Origin: Mytilinidion resinicola
Taxonomy: Eukaryota; Ascomycota; Dothideomycetes; Mytilinidiales; Mytilinidiaceae
Assembly: GCF_010093595.1 (NCBI RefSeq)
Contig: NW_022985463.1
Location: 228,804-292,803 of the forward strand
Direction of reading: 5' to 3'
DNA length: 64,000 bases
The notes beneath the pieces are model-generated. The model saw only the letters and a list, made by a program, of their open reading frames with translations, was not told the DNA's origin and made no database searches. Of this stretch, positions 32,867 through 44,726 are shown one piece after another. A program made the position numbers and the translations under genes. The stretch's first letter is position 1; each line of letters begins with the position of its first letter.

Positions 32867-33487
32867 GCATCGCCCCTCTTCCGCTCAGAGAACCGCGACA
32901 TATCTCGGAAGACTACACGTAATAGCCCCAGGATGATTACGACCACTATAGGACAAGCTACGCCTCTCGTCGCGAAAACTACAGCCAACTTAACAAGAGA
33001 ACAAAAGGAGCATTCCTCAGCTACGAAAAGCAGAACAAGCGCAGAAGGGACTTGAAAATTTGAAAGCTCATCCCTTTCTAGAAGACAAACACAAAAAAAA
33101 AATTAAAACATCCAACTAAAAGAACTAAGAAAAAGCTGCTTTTATGTTTTTATCGAACGGAACAGGAGAGGAGAGACACTGCAAGTGCCTGAGGGATTGT
33201 AACGAGACCCCGGTTGCTAGATCAAGACAGTGCGGGATGTGTAGTTTTTTCTTTCTCTTCTTAGGGCCTCGGTGGCCTCTACGTGGTCTATACTACTACA
33301 CAGAGGCTCACGAAGGCGAGGCAGTCTTTCTATAGTATCCAAATTGAATATCTTTGCTTTGCACGTTGCACACGCATGAACCGATGTGAAGCCTTCCTAG
33401 GGGGTCCGTAACACTAGGTCACGGATGTCACGTTTAGCAACCTTTAGAAATCAGGCGCTATTAACATCCATTTTCCATATGCCTGAT
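32867..33487. other. 3' flank of the F-box gene
   Basis: AT-rich, including a run of nine A (about 33091-33099) and TTTTATGTTTTTA. No supported gene. Confidence 0.5.
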
Positions 33488-33840
33488 GCCATTAGAGGTA
33501 CCCCAAAGGACTGCTTGAGAACAATGCTTGAATGTAAAGTTTCGGACAGCTCAGATTGACCTGGCTTTTCAGCATATTTTTTTCGCCCGGCTAGCGCCGT
33601 TAGAGGCGCCTCAAACGACTACCTAAACTCAAGACACGACGTTGTGTTTAAAACAGTCCAAATAAAGGCGAGATTTTGCATTTACTTCCTACCTAACCGA
33701 TTCTTTGAGAGCGGCCCTAGAGGGACCCTCCAAGAATACTATGTGATGTAAAGTTTGACACTGCGCGAATTAGCCATGGCTTTTCTACACGCTTTTCCCA
33801 CGTGTCTAAAGCTGTCGGAGGTGCCTTGGAGAACGACTGA
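33488..33840. repeat. Degenerate ~105-bp tandem array, about four copies
   Basis: A box like GCcgTTAGAGGygCCtCaAA-GACTa recurs at about 33488, 33594, 33711 and 33808, spaced 106, 117 and 97 bp. Between boxes, CTTTTC-type and AAAGTTT-type blocks keep their order. Weaker copies may extend to about 34320. Confidence 0.65.
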
Positions 33841-34834
33841 AGATCACCTACAACATAACATTCGCGAGGGGCTAAATCGGTCCTGCTTGCTTTATTTCAT
33901 CGGTCGGTTCAGTAGTAATCTCACAGCGTGAACCGCGGAAGCGTTTTCGTGGTGTAGGTATAAGGCCAAGGACTCTCGTGCCTGTTCCGGAGGCCTGGAT
34001 TGGAGAATCCCTTTCTAGGTGGGTTTAATCACCTAAGGGCGCTTCTACTTGTTCGACTTCTAGGTTCTTTCAATGCTATGTGACTTATGTCCGGAGGCTG
34101 AAGGTAGTTCTAAGACGTCTTTTTTCGATGACCAAGCTTCACATTTCTTTTGCTGTGCACAACCAATTGGAGGTGTGGTACCATTGTACGAAGTATTGAC
34201 TCCTCAGAGGCCCCCATGACTATCCAACTTTCAATCTCTCACCGCGTCATTTTCCGAGGGCTGTAGTTTGGAGCACCGAATTTCGGGGCGCGGTCAGTTA
34301 CCTTAGGGCCCCTCACGCCTATTAATGTTTGAGAATCGACGATGTCATTTCTTCGATCTTGTGAATCGGGAACCTGTCTCTCTTACATGCTGATACGCTA
34401 TCTCCTTGGCTTCGTGGCACAAAGTGGAGGTCTGTTGTTGTCGTTTTATCAGCATTGGTAGACGTCGAAACTGTGGCACCATGTATGCGGGTGACGGCGC
34501 GGGGGGATAGCGCCACCATGTGGCCCGCGGGAGCTTAACCCCAACATCCCCTCTGCTCAGGTCGAGTTTCCTGCTCATGTCCCTCTCTGCCTATATTCAT
34601 GAATTGACACCTTTCATTACTATCGCTGAGTGTCCTCCGGTCAGACACTCTAGCCTGCCTACCACTACCTAGCTTCGTGTTAGAACCCTCGTCTGCGATC
34701 ATCGTCTAACCGCATCCAGGTCCTTGCAACCTCCCTCGAGTCACGACACGAGCATATCTGCGGTAGTAGGGTTGATTCTTGTGCTTGCCAAATGCCTACA
34801 CAAGACTGCCTTTGATACGAGGAATTTGCGTCAG
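33841..34834. other. Intergenic, possibly further decayed repeat copies
   Basis: No gene supported. Blocks such as GGGCGCTTCTA, GGCCCCCATGAC and TTAGGGCCCCTCACG may be weak continuations of the array, but I cannot align them with confidence. Confidence 0.4.
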
Positions 34835-35078
34835 GTTCCTGCTCGCTCAAAAGCACCATCAGGAGAGCCCAGCTGCCGACTGGACAGTGAGTCAACATAC
34901 AGTTCAATTTCCACAGCCTTCAAAGTTACATCACTTCTGGCTGTCTGGAATCGGAATGCAAGTTTGGCTCTTGCTCGCCCAACACCATCGTCAGGAGGAG
35001 CCCAGCTGTCGAGTAGGCAGTGCATCAAGAGGAAGCTCAAGTTGCACAGCCTTGACGTATAAGTCGCGTCTGGAACTT
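34835..35078. repeat. Two ~131-bp direct repeats upstream of the chromodomain gene
   Basis: A unit with TCCTGCTCGCTCAAAAGCACC, CAGGAGAGCCCAGCTGCCGA, GGACAGTG, CACAGCCTT and TCTGGAA (34835-34950) is followed by a diverged copy (34966-35078) with the same blocks in order. Confidence 0.75.
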
Positions 35079-35148
35079 GGAAAACCTAGAGAGGCACCCC
35101 CCGCAGTGGTACACAAGTGTGCACAGATTTGTGGCAAGGTACTATATC

Positions 35149-38100
35149 ATGGCCAGATATCTGGTAAATCAGCATATCGTTACCCCCAGCCAGCGGGACT
35201 CTCTCCAGGCTGAGCTCGTGGGGCGGATGCAAGACGAAGGCCTCAGCAGGCTTGAAATGTCGATAGACCTTGACAGGAGAACCTTTGAGGCATGGGAAAC
35301 CAGGATCTTCAACGAATATGATGTATTCCGCAACACGGACTATAAGTCCAAGAACCACATAAAAAGATGGCTGAGGTATCTCAGAAAAACCAAATGCGGG
35401 CCTCCTCAGCTTCAGGAAGCAAATAAAGCCAATTCCCGGAGAGTTCCTAGCCAGGGATCAATCAGCTCCTCGTTTGGACCGCAGCCTGTTCCTGTGGCCG
35501 ATCCCTTGCGGCCACGATTTAACCCCCTGAATCCAAATATATCATCCTCAAATCATGCACCTATAAATCTCCCACGAATACGCCTCCCACCTATGCTTTT
35601 CCCAAAGCCACCGCGAGTCAATCAGCAGCCAATCGCTTTGCCGCTAGTTCATAAACACGTACAAGGGCAAATAAGCACTCCAGCCTCAGAAGTCTTGCCC
35701 ACCAACGGTCTGCATCGAGAGTTTCCGCCTTCACAATCTACATCTCAGCACTTCGCTTCTCTGATGAATCGACCTTCAATGGAGCAAAGATTCACAGTTT
35801 CATCTACAACCTACCCGCAAATGAGCTTTCTGACTCCAGGTATCTCATCCTCAAAATATCCGCCAAATAACCCGCCTCCAGCTGTTACCTCTTTCAATTT
35901 GCTGCCTCAAGTTGATCACGACCCGAGCAATGAAGTTATAGTCCGTTCGCCTAATGCACCCCGTTCATTCACAAATGGCTTATATAAAGCCCCTGAATCT
36001 CTGAGCGAAGTGTCTCAAAATGTTGAGCGTCTAAACAATCATGCTCGAACTGAAGAGTCTCGGGAACAACGCTCGAGTCTGGACTGTTTGAACTGCAGAC
36101 AACGAAAATGGAAGTGTAATAGAAACAGACCTCATTGTATGAATAGCCCTACCTCCGAATACACGCTATGTTATACTGACGAATCCAGGGAACCTGTCTA
36201 CTATTCGAGGCACAACGTACGTTTCCGAGGTCGAGAACACTGCTTCACGAAGGACAGGAGTAGTTCGAAGCGTCGATTACGATCGCTCTCGTAAAGCACA
36301 GCACCTACCCGAGGCCTCGCAAGTGGATATTATTCAATTGTCTCCACTTGACGAGGATTTACGTGCTGAGCATCTGATTGATCAGCCTCCCATTAATACG
36401 TTATCAATCGATAAGCCATCGATTGCCAGGCCTAGCATTGATCAGATCTCAAGCAATCAGGCTCAAATCATCGAAGTGACGAGCGATACACCCCCAGGAT
36501 TACCGGCTCGAGGAGCTCCACCGCCAGCAAAGCGTTCAGATTTGGGGCACAAAACGCAGGGCCCAGAGTTCGCTTTGCCGATGAAGCCAAGCCCCAGACA
36601 ATGGCGGTCCCAGAGTATGCCAGCAAGACAGGGTGGTAGTGGTCAGTCAACGGAACGCGTGGCACTGGAAGCCGAATTGCCTAAAAGCCCGCCAACTGAA
36701 ATCATCGCATCGGGAAGCGCAGTACCTGTGAGTCAGTCACAGAGAAACCAGTTACCGGGGAGTCAACCGTGTGATAATCAGCTGGTTCAATCTCAGTCAA
36801 CCTCAAGTACCACTTCTTCGAGTGTTCTGCCTCTCGCCGTTTCATCTCTATCTAAAGGCCCGGCATCATCATCCCGACTGGCGCGACATGCAACATACCT
36901 CGAACTTGATACTCCATGCACTCAAGTGCCTAAATCGAGCGAGATGCAACTACAAATCTACGACCTCGACAGACAAGACCTATATCCCATTTCCGAATGC
37001 ATTAGCCTGTCAGACATTACAGACGACTTGAACCAGCATTCTTTCTCATGGGAGACGTTCCAGGAGCTTCTCGCCGAGACGGAGCTGGAATATTCTCTGA
37101 CACATCACTCGATCCTATGGCTGCATCCCGAGTCGAGGACCGATATCCGTCTTCGGTCACCACGTAATATAAAATCGGCGGTAGAGGCGTATAGACGACT
37201 CGGTCACAGCTTGGTTCTTTGCGGCTTTTTTGAGACGCCGAAGCCTATACTCACCAGAAGTGATGTCCGGCATGTTGAGGCGATTTCACGATGCAGCTTG
37301 ACTTCGTGTGCGACGCCGCAGCCTAGTGAAGAGGGAAAAGAAACAGAGTGTAGTGACTGGAGGCGGGAAAAGGTGTCTCATAACGCTTTTAATCCTTGTG
37401 AAATGGTTATGCAGTCAAGCGGGCCTAGAGGCGATGCTGTTGCTGGCCTTACAGCTCAGCAACCAAGTGAAGGCGAGGTCTTCCACCTAGCCCCAGCATT
37501 GAACGCATCGGAAGACAGAGGGCTTCAAAGCACAGGTAGTGCCGAAGCTGATGGCGATGTTCAGAAGGAAGGACAAGAAGAGCTGACCCTTGAGGATACT
37601 GAATCGCGTGACACGAACGTGCATTCGATCGATAACGAGAGTTCTGACGGTCCTCTGACTCCTCGGATGGCCAACGCAGAGGACTCAATCGCGATCGAAG
37701 ACCCTTTGTCACAGAGCCGAACCGGTTCCCAACAAAGACGATCTTTAGGTAGCGAGAATTTTCTCAGCTCGTCAAGCATCTCTCAGAGCAGCCCTGGCTG
37801 CGAGCAGCAGGAAGTTACAGCTCGCGAGGACAATGAGTTCGGCCAGCCGAGCCAGCAGACGTGCGGGAATAGCGAGCTGGGCTCGGCAGGAGTCTCTCTA
37901 CCGCAGAAACGAGATGCTCTCAAACGTAGACAATCTCCAGACAGCAGCAACCACGAGGCGGAGGGCGAAAGACGGGATAAGAGGCCGAGACTAGAGATGA
38001 GCTCGCCGCAGCCTCTGGACGAGTTGAGAGATACGATTGTGGTGCAGCCAGCGTCCGGTCTGGTGCGAGACCAGGGACCAAGTCAACCGCTGGAAGCTCC

Positions 38101-38368
38101 ATCGGTTCAGATGCCTTGCGCAATTGAAATCGAAGACGATATTGAGTACGAGATCCAGGATATCGTTGAAGAGTTTTATCAGAGGAGAGGGAGGGGCAAG
38201 GCCAAGATATACAGCGTCAAGTGGAAGGAATTTGCATTACCCGAAGATACCGATGCGGTCAACATGAAGGATACGGAGGCTCTTGATCGCTGGGAGGAGT
38301 TTACAAGAGACGCCCGATTGGCAGATGGAACGCTACCTGACGGTTTCCGTCGCGAGTTGCAGGCCTAA
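35149..38368 (+). CDS. Large protein: partial zinc cluster, disordered linker, divergent chromodomain
   Basis: Proposed model: 35149-36136 joined to 36189-38368, 1055 residues. The intron 36137-36188 (52 nt) has GTATGA, CTGAC 12 nt before CAG, and keeps the frame. The N-terminus (residues 1-85, LVGRMQDEGLSRLEMSIDLD, KRWLRYLRKTK) is unrecognised but looks folded; a Pro/Ser linker follows. Residues 313-323 (CLNCRQRKWKC) are the first half of a Zn2Cys6 cluster. After the junction come a long disordered part, a compact block (about 590-680, SFSWETFQELLAETELEYSL, SAVEAYRRLGHSLVLCGFFE) and, at 982-1035, a chromodomain-like EYEIQDIVEEF ... YSVKWKEF ... DTEALDRWEEF lacking the usual TWEP. It is possibly a chromatin-linked regulator. 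Two separate genes is the alternative. Confidence 0.6.
36137..36188 (+). other. 52-nt intron inside the zinc cluster; retention gives another product
   Basis: If retained, the cluster reads on from the fourth Cys (HCMNS ... TLCY) and the protein ends at 36294 (381 residues from ATG 35149). In that reading the fifth cluster Cys is Ser (AGC 36145-36147). If spliced, the fourth Cys codon TGT is replaced by TGG and the frame enters the chromodomain part. Confidence 0.5.
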
Positions 38369-38566
38369 AACGTTGACTTACATCCTATCCGATTCCTTCA
38401 TCCTTCTCGTTTTACGATCCTACACTAGGGTGTCCGCGTTTTTTCCCGGGAGGAGGGGGGTATTGTCACAGGCTACGCCCTGGGTATATTTCTCTTCTCA
38501 TTGACTGCCTCACAAACCTCCGCTCGTCCCTCACGTTAATTCGAACCAACGCATCTTTTCCGTTTT

Positions 38567-38650
38567 GCACCGATTCGTATAACCTGTCCGTTTCGCACCG
38601 ATTCGTATAACCTGTCCGTTTCGCACCGATTCGTATAGCCTGTCCGTTTC
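38567..38650. repeat. 28-bp unit repeated three times
   Basis: GCACCGATTCGTATAACCTG plus TCCGTTTC is present three times head to tail with about one mismatch in the third copy, 200 bp after the chromodomain gene. It is recent, unlike the diverged arrays elsewhere. Confidence 0.9.
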
Positions 38651-39149
38651 GCGCGGCTTACCCGTTCTACACACCTAGCATAGAATCGGTTTCTATTCTA
38701 AAAACCAAATTTTATACTAGAATCGGCCAGGATGTTCTATCCTGTCTAATTCGAAACACCTCGATTCATCCTTTCCGTTTCACGTCATCCTTCATCGTTG
38801 GGGGAAAGACTTAGTGTTTGAAGTATAGAACTAAGTTTGGGAAGATGGGGAAGGGTTGGGAAGAATGGGAGATCTCGGAGTCGAAGGCTGGGAGGTTTCT
38901 TATGAGGAATGATCTATGAGGAATATCTTACGACTTGAATTTCGGCATATATACTATAGTACTCGGGCCCCGACGGGGTCCGAGTAGGTCAAACAAAATA
39001 TTATATTTTAACATGGTGAAATCGAATATTCTGAACAGCCCGTATAATCCTTGACATGCTGGGTATCCGGTTAGAGAAAGATGAATTTGATGGTGAATCA
39101 GTAGATCGGCTCGTTTGACTTTTGCGCAATCGGATGTTCGCTGAGCTAT
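38651..39149. other. Intergenic, no supported gene
   Basis: Includes AT-rich DNA around 38660-38740 (TAGAATCGG boxes repeated twice) and 38990-39010. No coding signal. Confidence 0.45.
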
Positions 39150-39550
39150 GATCAGACGAAACGGGAGGATCAGGTTGATGATCTTCTTCGTCACTAAATA
39201 AGGAGCGTGCTGATGATGCCTGACTCTGAGATGAGCCTCGAAGACATCAAAAAGTTCACCTATTTTATGCTAGGAGGAGCACGTCATCTCTATATGCTTC
39301 GCTATCTCGCCGTAGTGAGATTAGACGAGACGTTGGAATCGTGTTGATGATTATCTCTATCACTAAACCAAGAGTTCGCTCATGGTGTATGGCTTTGAGA
39401 TGAGCCTCGAGGACATACGATATTCGCTTCGCTTTATTCCATCGAGTTACTTCACAAACTCGCACAAAGTCCACGCTCGCCAAGATCCAGTCGCGTGATA
39501 CTTACATGCTTTGCTCTCGCAGGAGTAAGTTCAGACGAAACAATGAAATG
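39150..39550. repeat. Diverged ~170-190-bp direct repeats
   Basis: The block GATcAGACGAaACG-TGATGAT followed by TCACTAAA, GCTcATG and GAGATGAGCCTCGAgGACAT occurs at about 39150-39245 and 39319-39415; a third start (GTTCAGACGAAACAATG) is at about 39529. Noncoding. Confidence 0.65.
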
Positions 39551-39884
39551 TGCTCCTGGCCATCTACATTGTTTTGGAAAATTTGTAAGAGTATATATAT
39601 AACTCCCAAGGTTCGAGTCTTCAAAGCTTTACCAATTGCCAGAGTCACGTGCATGACACATGAGACCCATATATCCTAAGTGGAAGTGCCCTTAGTGCAC
39701 TCGGTAAATGACAGCTGCCTGGGGTTCGTAGGAAATACCTCCGCGTTAACCTAGCTGACGCTGGTATCCTTGACCCTGCTACCTTTTGACCCTCGCACGC
39801 CTCGGGCATCTTCGCGCCGTGGGCACCTGGGTAACTACCCGTCGGCATCTACCAGCTGCAGGCCTCCTGGTGCCCGAGCCCACG

Positions 39885-40087
39885 ATGAGCTCCTCGAAAT
39901 ACGATGTGCGGGAAAAACAAGGAAATGCACGCGGTTGCTGGCGGCTCCGCAGTCGAATGCAGCAACCCCAGCGCTGGAAAAGGCATCGTCGTTATTGGAC
40001 GAAGAGACCCCTGAAATAGTATGGAAAGACGGAGAATGGGATATGACGAAAGAAAAGTATCAAGCGGCGATGGAACTCTCCGAATGA
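39885..40087 (+). CDS. Possible 51-residue protein, two exons
   Basis: ATG 39885 opens MSSSKYD (39885-39905). A 47-nt intron (39906-39952, GTGCGG...CCGCAG) joins to 39953-40087, which reads SNAATPALEKASSLLDEETP then EIVWKDGEWDMTKEKYQAAM and ends in ELSE. The second exon has a clearly protein-like acidic/amphipathic composition, and unspliced it has no ATG near its start. I do not recognise a family. The intron is short and its donor non-optimal, so the first exon is the weak part. Confidence 0.4.
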
Positions 40088-41584
40088 AGCCGAACAGCAG
40101 TGTTGGCGGGGGTGGCCTTGCCTACTGGCTATCGTGAGCGCTACGCCGCATGCAGCGTGCGAATGGCTTCTGCGAATGGCCGAATGGGGACGAGTGCGGT
40201 GCGTCGGTCTCTGCAACTCTGCGCCCCCACCTCCACGTCATTATTGGATAATTGGAGAGCTGCCTTGTCCGCCAGCTCATGCTTCAGAACTCCCAACTCA
40301 ACCTTCTGCTGAGGTTGCTGGGCGTGCATGCAGCAGGTAGGATCGACCCAACGCCGCCTCTTCCGCACCCTCTCTCTTCTCATTTTCAGCCACCTCAACG
40401 CTTCTGAGGAAGCCCCCCGATAACTTAGAGGACACTTGTGCGCTCGCTACACCTGCTTGCCTCCCAGCGAAAAAAACGCCACCGACGACACCACGCAACG
40501 GGCGCCAGTGTCACATTTTACCGCCGGCCCTGCCCTGCCTGCCCCTCTCCCCCAGACCTGCCCGCGTCCATCGCGACCGATCCTCCGCGTTCCCATCGAT
40601 CCATCTGGCTAGAATAGTGCGTGCGTAGAAATCGAGAAAGCCTGGCCGCCCCCCCGCCACGGCCCCTTCGAAGCACGAAAAGACATCGCGGACAGGGAAG
40701 AGGCCGCGGGAGTGCAGTCGGGATGGCAGGTCGTTTTAAGCAAGCACGGCGAAGATCTCGGGCCGCGACGTCGGGGGGCTGCGGCGCTGGTGATAGGACC
40801 AAGGTGGCGAAATTGGCGAGGGGGCCAGGGGGGTGCGGATCTGGGAAATACATGGGGATCTGCGACTTTGGGGGGTGTGTTGGCTGGGGGGGAGGGGGAG
40901 CTAGTGGTGACGTTTTTGGTCACAGCCTTGGAGGGGAGCACCTGCATGCGATTTTGGGGGGTTGCGGTGTGGTGGGTGACGATGGAGGGTGCGGGAGGGA
41001 GGGAGGGTGGTATGCGGTGGCACTGTTTGCGATTGATGGAGGGTATGGACCGGGTGATTGGATCATGATGAGGTCAATTGGGTAGTATCGTATCGTGTGC
41101 ATTGCAAGTGTAGATGCTATGCCGACCAACGCCAGAATCCAGATTTCCTTTCCCAGCGCCTGCGCTTGTGTATTTCGCTATTAAAAAAAACCCCCCCAAA
41201 AAAAACCCAAAAAAAACAACCCTGAAGAACAGGAGGGTATTGGTACATGAATGATGACTGAGTCCTGCCTAAGGCTTTCCCGTAAATGCTGCATGTGTTG
41301 CTCTGCGCCCCAATTTGTCGGTCTGAAGAGATGGATGCAGCGCCGAATGTACGGTGCATATGCATGCTGGCGTGCGCATGCCGTGATTCCATTGCATTGA
41401 TAAAAGCAAGTCAGCCAGTTGTGCCCAGCCAATGAGGCGGGCCGCGCGAGTCGTCTCTGGAGGTGCGAGGTGTTTGTCGTGGATGTCCGGAATGGTGATG
41501 GAGGGATAAAGTGAGCTTCCTGTCCATTGTCCAATGACTTGATCTAAAGTGGCGGGTGGTTGGTGATTGGATGCTTGGAGTCAG
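40088..41584. other. GC-rich intergenic, homopolymer tract
   Basis: GC-rich with overlapping open frames on both strands (for example 40621-41085 plus and 40609-40947 minus) that I take as composition effects. At 41181-41218 alternating runs of A and C (eight A, seven C, eight A) form a simple tract. Confidence 0.45.
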
Positions 41585-41797
41585 CTACCGACCCTTGGCG
41601 GAGCTGTACTGTGAGAGCGAGGCGAAAGAAGACGTCAGGGCCGAGTAGCCCGAGGATGTCGATGAGATGGAGGATATAGAGGAGGAGCTGGGGGTCCGGA
41701 TTTGCTGGAGGTTGAGCGTGACGCAGCTCTCACAGCGGGCGCCTTCGGCATTGCAGCGACCGCGGCATCCTCGCTCGTAGTTGACACAAGAGAACAT
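41585..41797 (-). CDS. Small Cys-rich Ser-tailed protein
   Basis: A 70-residue frame starting MFSCVNYERGCRGRCNAEGA, with six Cys in the first 25 residues (C-x7-C-x3-C-x6-C-x2-C spacing after the first) and a Ser/Thr-rich tail (SSSSISSISSTSSGYSALTS). No signal peptide is apparent. The frame extends 37 residues further upstream, but that part looks like leader. The Cys pattern suggests a small metal-binding or disulfide module; no family recognised. Confidence 0.5.
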   Translation of the reverse strand: MFSCVNYERGCRGRCNAEGARCESCVTLNLQQIRTPSSSSISSISSTSSGYSALTSSFASLSQYSSAKGR

Positions 41798-44085
41798 GGT
41801 GATGGTTGAAAGTGGTGTTGAGAGTAGACGTGGTGGTGATGTTTCTAGCCTGAGGAGGTATAAAGAGTGCTTTGGTTGCAGTTCTGGGAGTGTCGGAGCT
41901 TTATTCAAGAGCAGGTGTGAAGAGTCGTAAGCTCGAAGGGTCTAGAGAACTAATGCAACAACGGAGGACGTGGTAGTTGATATAGGGCCCGCAGCAGAGG
42001 ATGTCCGATGATGTCGCGTCTGCAGGCTGCCTCGTACCCAACTAGCGTGCGTGTTGTTTCTTGGAGGTGTGACTGAAGTTGGCCGAGCGCCCAGACAGGT
42101 ACCAGCAACGGCAAGACGATAGTCACAGGGATCGGGAGGGCTGATTGGTGGAGAGCAAGCCGCTGCCTGGGCAGTGTGAAAGGGCTCAGGTTCCAAGGAC
42201 GAAGAGATTGGGTTGCTTTCGTGTGCTGGCCGTCATGGCATCGGGCTCAGGGCGCCTTTAAATGCTCCCGAAATGACCTGCAGCAGTTCAGGCCCTGGCG
42301 CTGGACGCGCACTGTTCGCTGTCTTGTCGTCTGCAATTAGAATACCCTGGGGTGCGGCGTTTTGCTGCCCAGGACGTGCACTGCCCCCGTCCACGTCGTC
42401 TCTCTTACAAAGGTTACCACTCCGTCCACACAGCGCCGGACTCCGGGAGGCCCCCTGAGCCTGGCTCGTCGTGAGGGACTGCGAGAAACGCCCGGCTCTC
42501 TCTCCAAAAGCCTGATCATACCCGACCAGCTGGGGCCGCAACCACCTGCTCAAAGCGCGGCGTCGTGCCGACTGCTACCGAGCGAAACGCAGCCTCAAAC
42601 CACGCGAAAGACTGTCGCACCCTAAATTTAGGCTGTTTCGCAGCAATGACGCCGCCCGTACAGCTGTCTCTATCGCCGTGGTGTTGTGCGCACGCGGTGC
42701 TGATCTTACCCCATCGCAACCTTCACTATTCTGAGTCCGGTGCTGACCCCTCTGCTGCCTCCAAATGGATGACTACTCAGCCTACCTGCGATGCGTGCAG
42801 GGATCGCGAGAGAACTCGTCGGCCGGTCGTCAACTGCTCGTCCAAGATGCGAGTGGCATCATCCATGGACATCGACCGCAAAGCCGCGATCGATGTTTCG
42901 AGTTGACAACCAGGATCCAAAGAGAAGGTCACCCCGAAGTCTAGAAGCTCACGGACTTCCGCACCCTGCACTCCTGGAGGCTCCGAATACCCTCCCTTTC
43001 CATTCAGTTCTGTCAGTCGGGCGTGGTCGTGAGGCATTTCTGCAGCATCTCACATGCGCACGCGTCGTGGCAGGGAGTTTTCTTATTTCCACGAACGAAG
43101 TCGCTACGTCTTCTCTTCGACCCATTTGGCCTCGGACACCACGTCCCGAGAACTCTATTCAGAAACCAGCTCGCTGACTGTCCTGCTTCCATGCAACCTC
43201 ACGACCTGGTAATCGCGCGTCAGCGCAAGCCTCATGCGGAACCAGCGGGAGTCCATGCGTGATGTATTTCGACTCATCCATCCAGCGCCGAGCATTCCGC
43301 ACAGCCGCATTCGAATCTCCATAGAAGGATGGTAGAAGAACTTTATTTCGGGCCGTAATGGCCTGATGTTATATCGGACATGCACCGGACTTCCCAACTC
43401 GTTTCATCCTCCCTCTCCGTCAGGAAGCTCAAAGGCCGATGACACCACCGACAAATTACCAGCAGGATGAACTCGTTGTTTGAGAGGCAATCCTCTACGA
43501 TCGGACCTTGCGGGTCTAGCCGTCGAAACACCGTTGATCTCCACCGTCCGCCGTTAATCTTTCGATGGCCTGGATCCTGTAGGGCTGGATGTCCGCTATC
43601 GGCCCTACAGCCCCAAATATCGGTCACGAACGCACCTACCTTGGGACATAAGAGGTTTACGACGCTCTTGAATATTGTTCTTCCCCCAGACATTCCCCGC
43701 GAAAGTCTGGTCGTGATCTAAACTTTGGATCGTGGCATGAGATGATCTAGCTGTCTTATTTCAAGGGTCAGTGCTAGGTCATATATCTAGACACACGAAT
43801 ATACCAGTGCTTGAGTGCTATGAGTGAGTACTAGCAATCAAGATGCTTTTCTATTCGATTTAGATTCCGCCGCATCAGAAAATTGGCATCGCACATAAAT
43901 TTTCAACAGACCACCGGAACACCTCAACCAGTGACAGGCGAGCGTGCACTATAAAACTTATGCTGTAAGATAAACCATGTTTTGACGACAGTGCAAACAG
44001 ATGTAGGCTATGTTAGTACGAATCAAATCCTGTGCTTTCCATTTGATGGATAATCGAAAGTACTTCCAATCCTCAGTGGTCTGAG
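41798..44085. other. Long stretch without a supported gene
   Basis: 2.3 kb with many medium open frames on both strands. The minus-strand frame 43343-43693 (IVEDCLSNNEFILLVICRWC HRPLSFL) and the plus-strand piece at 42770-42905 (TCDACRDRERTRR) look somewhat protein-like but have no clear family and no exon model. Could hold a decayed gene. Confidence 0.35.
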
Positions 44086-44345
44086 TCCTCGGACTTTCTC
44101 GTTTACGTACCAATCGCTTGTTAAACTCATCGTTGGTCTGTGTGCTACAGTCCTCGCACTTTCTCGTTCACCTACCAATCGCCTGTCAAATGCACACGCC
44201 TTATCGTTGGTCTTAGACGTATGCTACAGTCGACTTACTCGTTTACCTACCAATCGCCTGTCAAATGCACACACCTTATCGTCGGTCTGTGTGCTATTTA
44301 CAGTCCTCGGACTTGCTCGTTTACCTACCAATCGCCTGTCAATCG
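44086..44345. repeat. ~73-bp tandem repeat, four copies
   Basis: Units containing CTCGTTTACCTACCAATCGC, CTGTCAAATGCACAC, CTTATCGTTGGTCTGTGTGC and TACAGTCCTCGGACTT occur near 44086, 44151, 44230 and 44303 (spacing 65, 79, 73). Copies two to four are fairly well conserved. Confidence 0.85.
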
Positions 44346-44726
44346 TTGTAAGTAACATGGTGGATGCTACGCCCCTGTAATACCGCTACCCCGTCGTAGC
44401 ATTTCGCTAAGTCGGCCTGTGTGCTACAGACTGCCGCTGTTTGAGGTACTTCAACACGTTCTCGTAGGACAAAGGTTCATCATTCCGATCAAGTAGTAAA
44501 GTCTTTAGGCTACCTTAGCTAGCCTTTCTTGCAATGCAGTGTTTCGACGGAGAAGAAGGCTACCGCACAGAGAACGGTGAAATGATTCGGCAACCAAGGG
44601 CCTGGCGTGCATCGGCAGAAAGTAGCGACTCACACGTCTGACCTCCTCAGGTATAAAAGGTCACTAACTTCTCTGTTATTTCTTTCACGTCGCTAGAGTC
44701 CGCAGACTTTCGAAGCCACCACCATC

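Noticed and set aside
39610..39619. GGTTCGAGTC, tRNA T-loop-like box
   Set aside because: No matching A-box, anticodon arm or acceptor stem in the 90 bases upstream.
40609..41085. Gly/Arg-rich frames on both strands
   Set aside because: Compositional; no start context, splice model or known domain.
41181..41218. Alternating A and C runs, CRISPR-like at a glance
   Set aside because: Simple sequence with no spacers; this is nuclear fungal DNA.
43343..43693. 116-residue minus-strand frame with protein-like stretches
   Set aside because: No recognisable family, no start or splice support; kept only as a remark in the intergenic entry.
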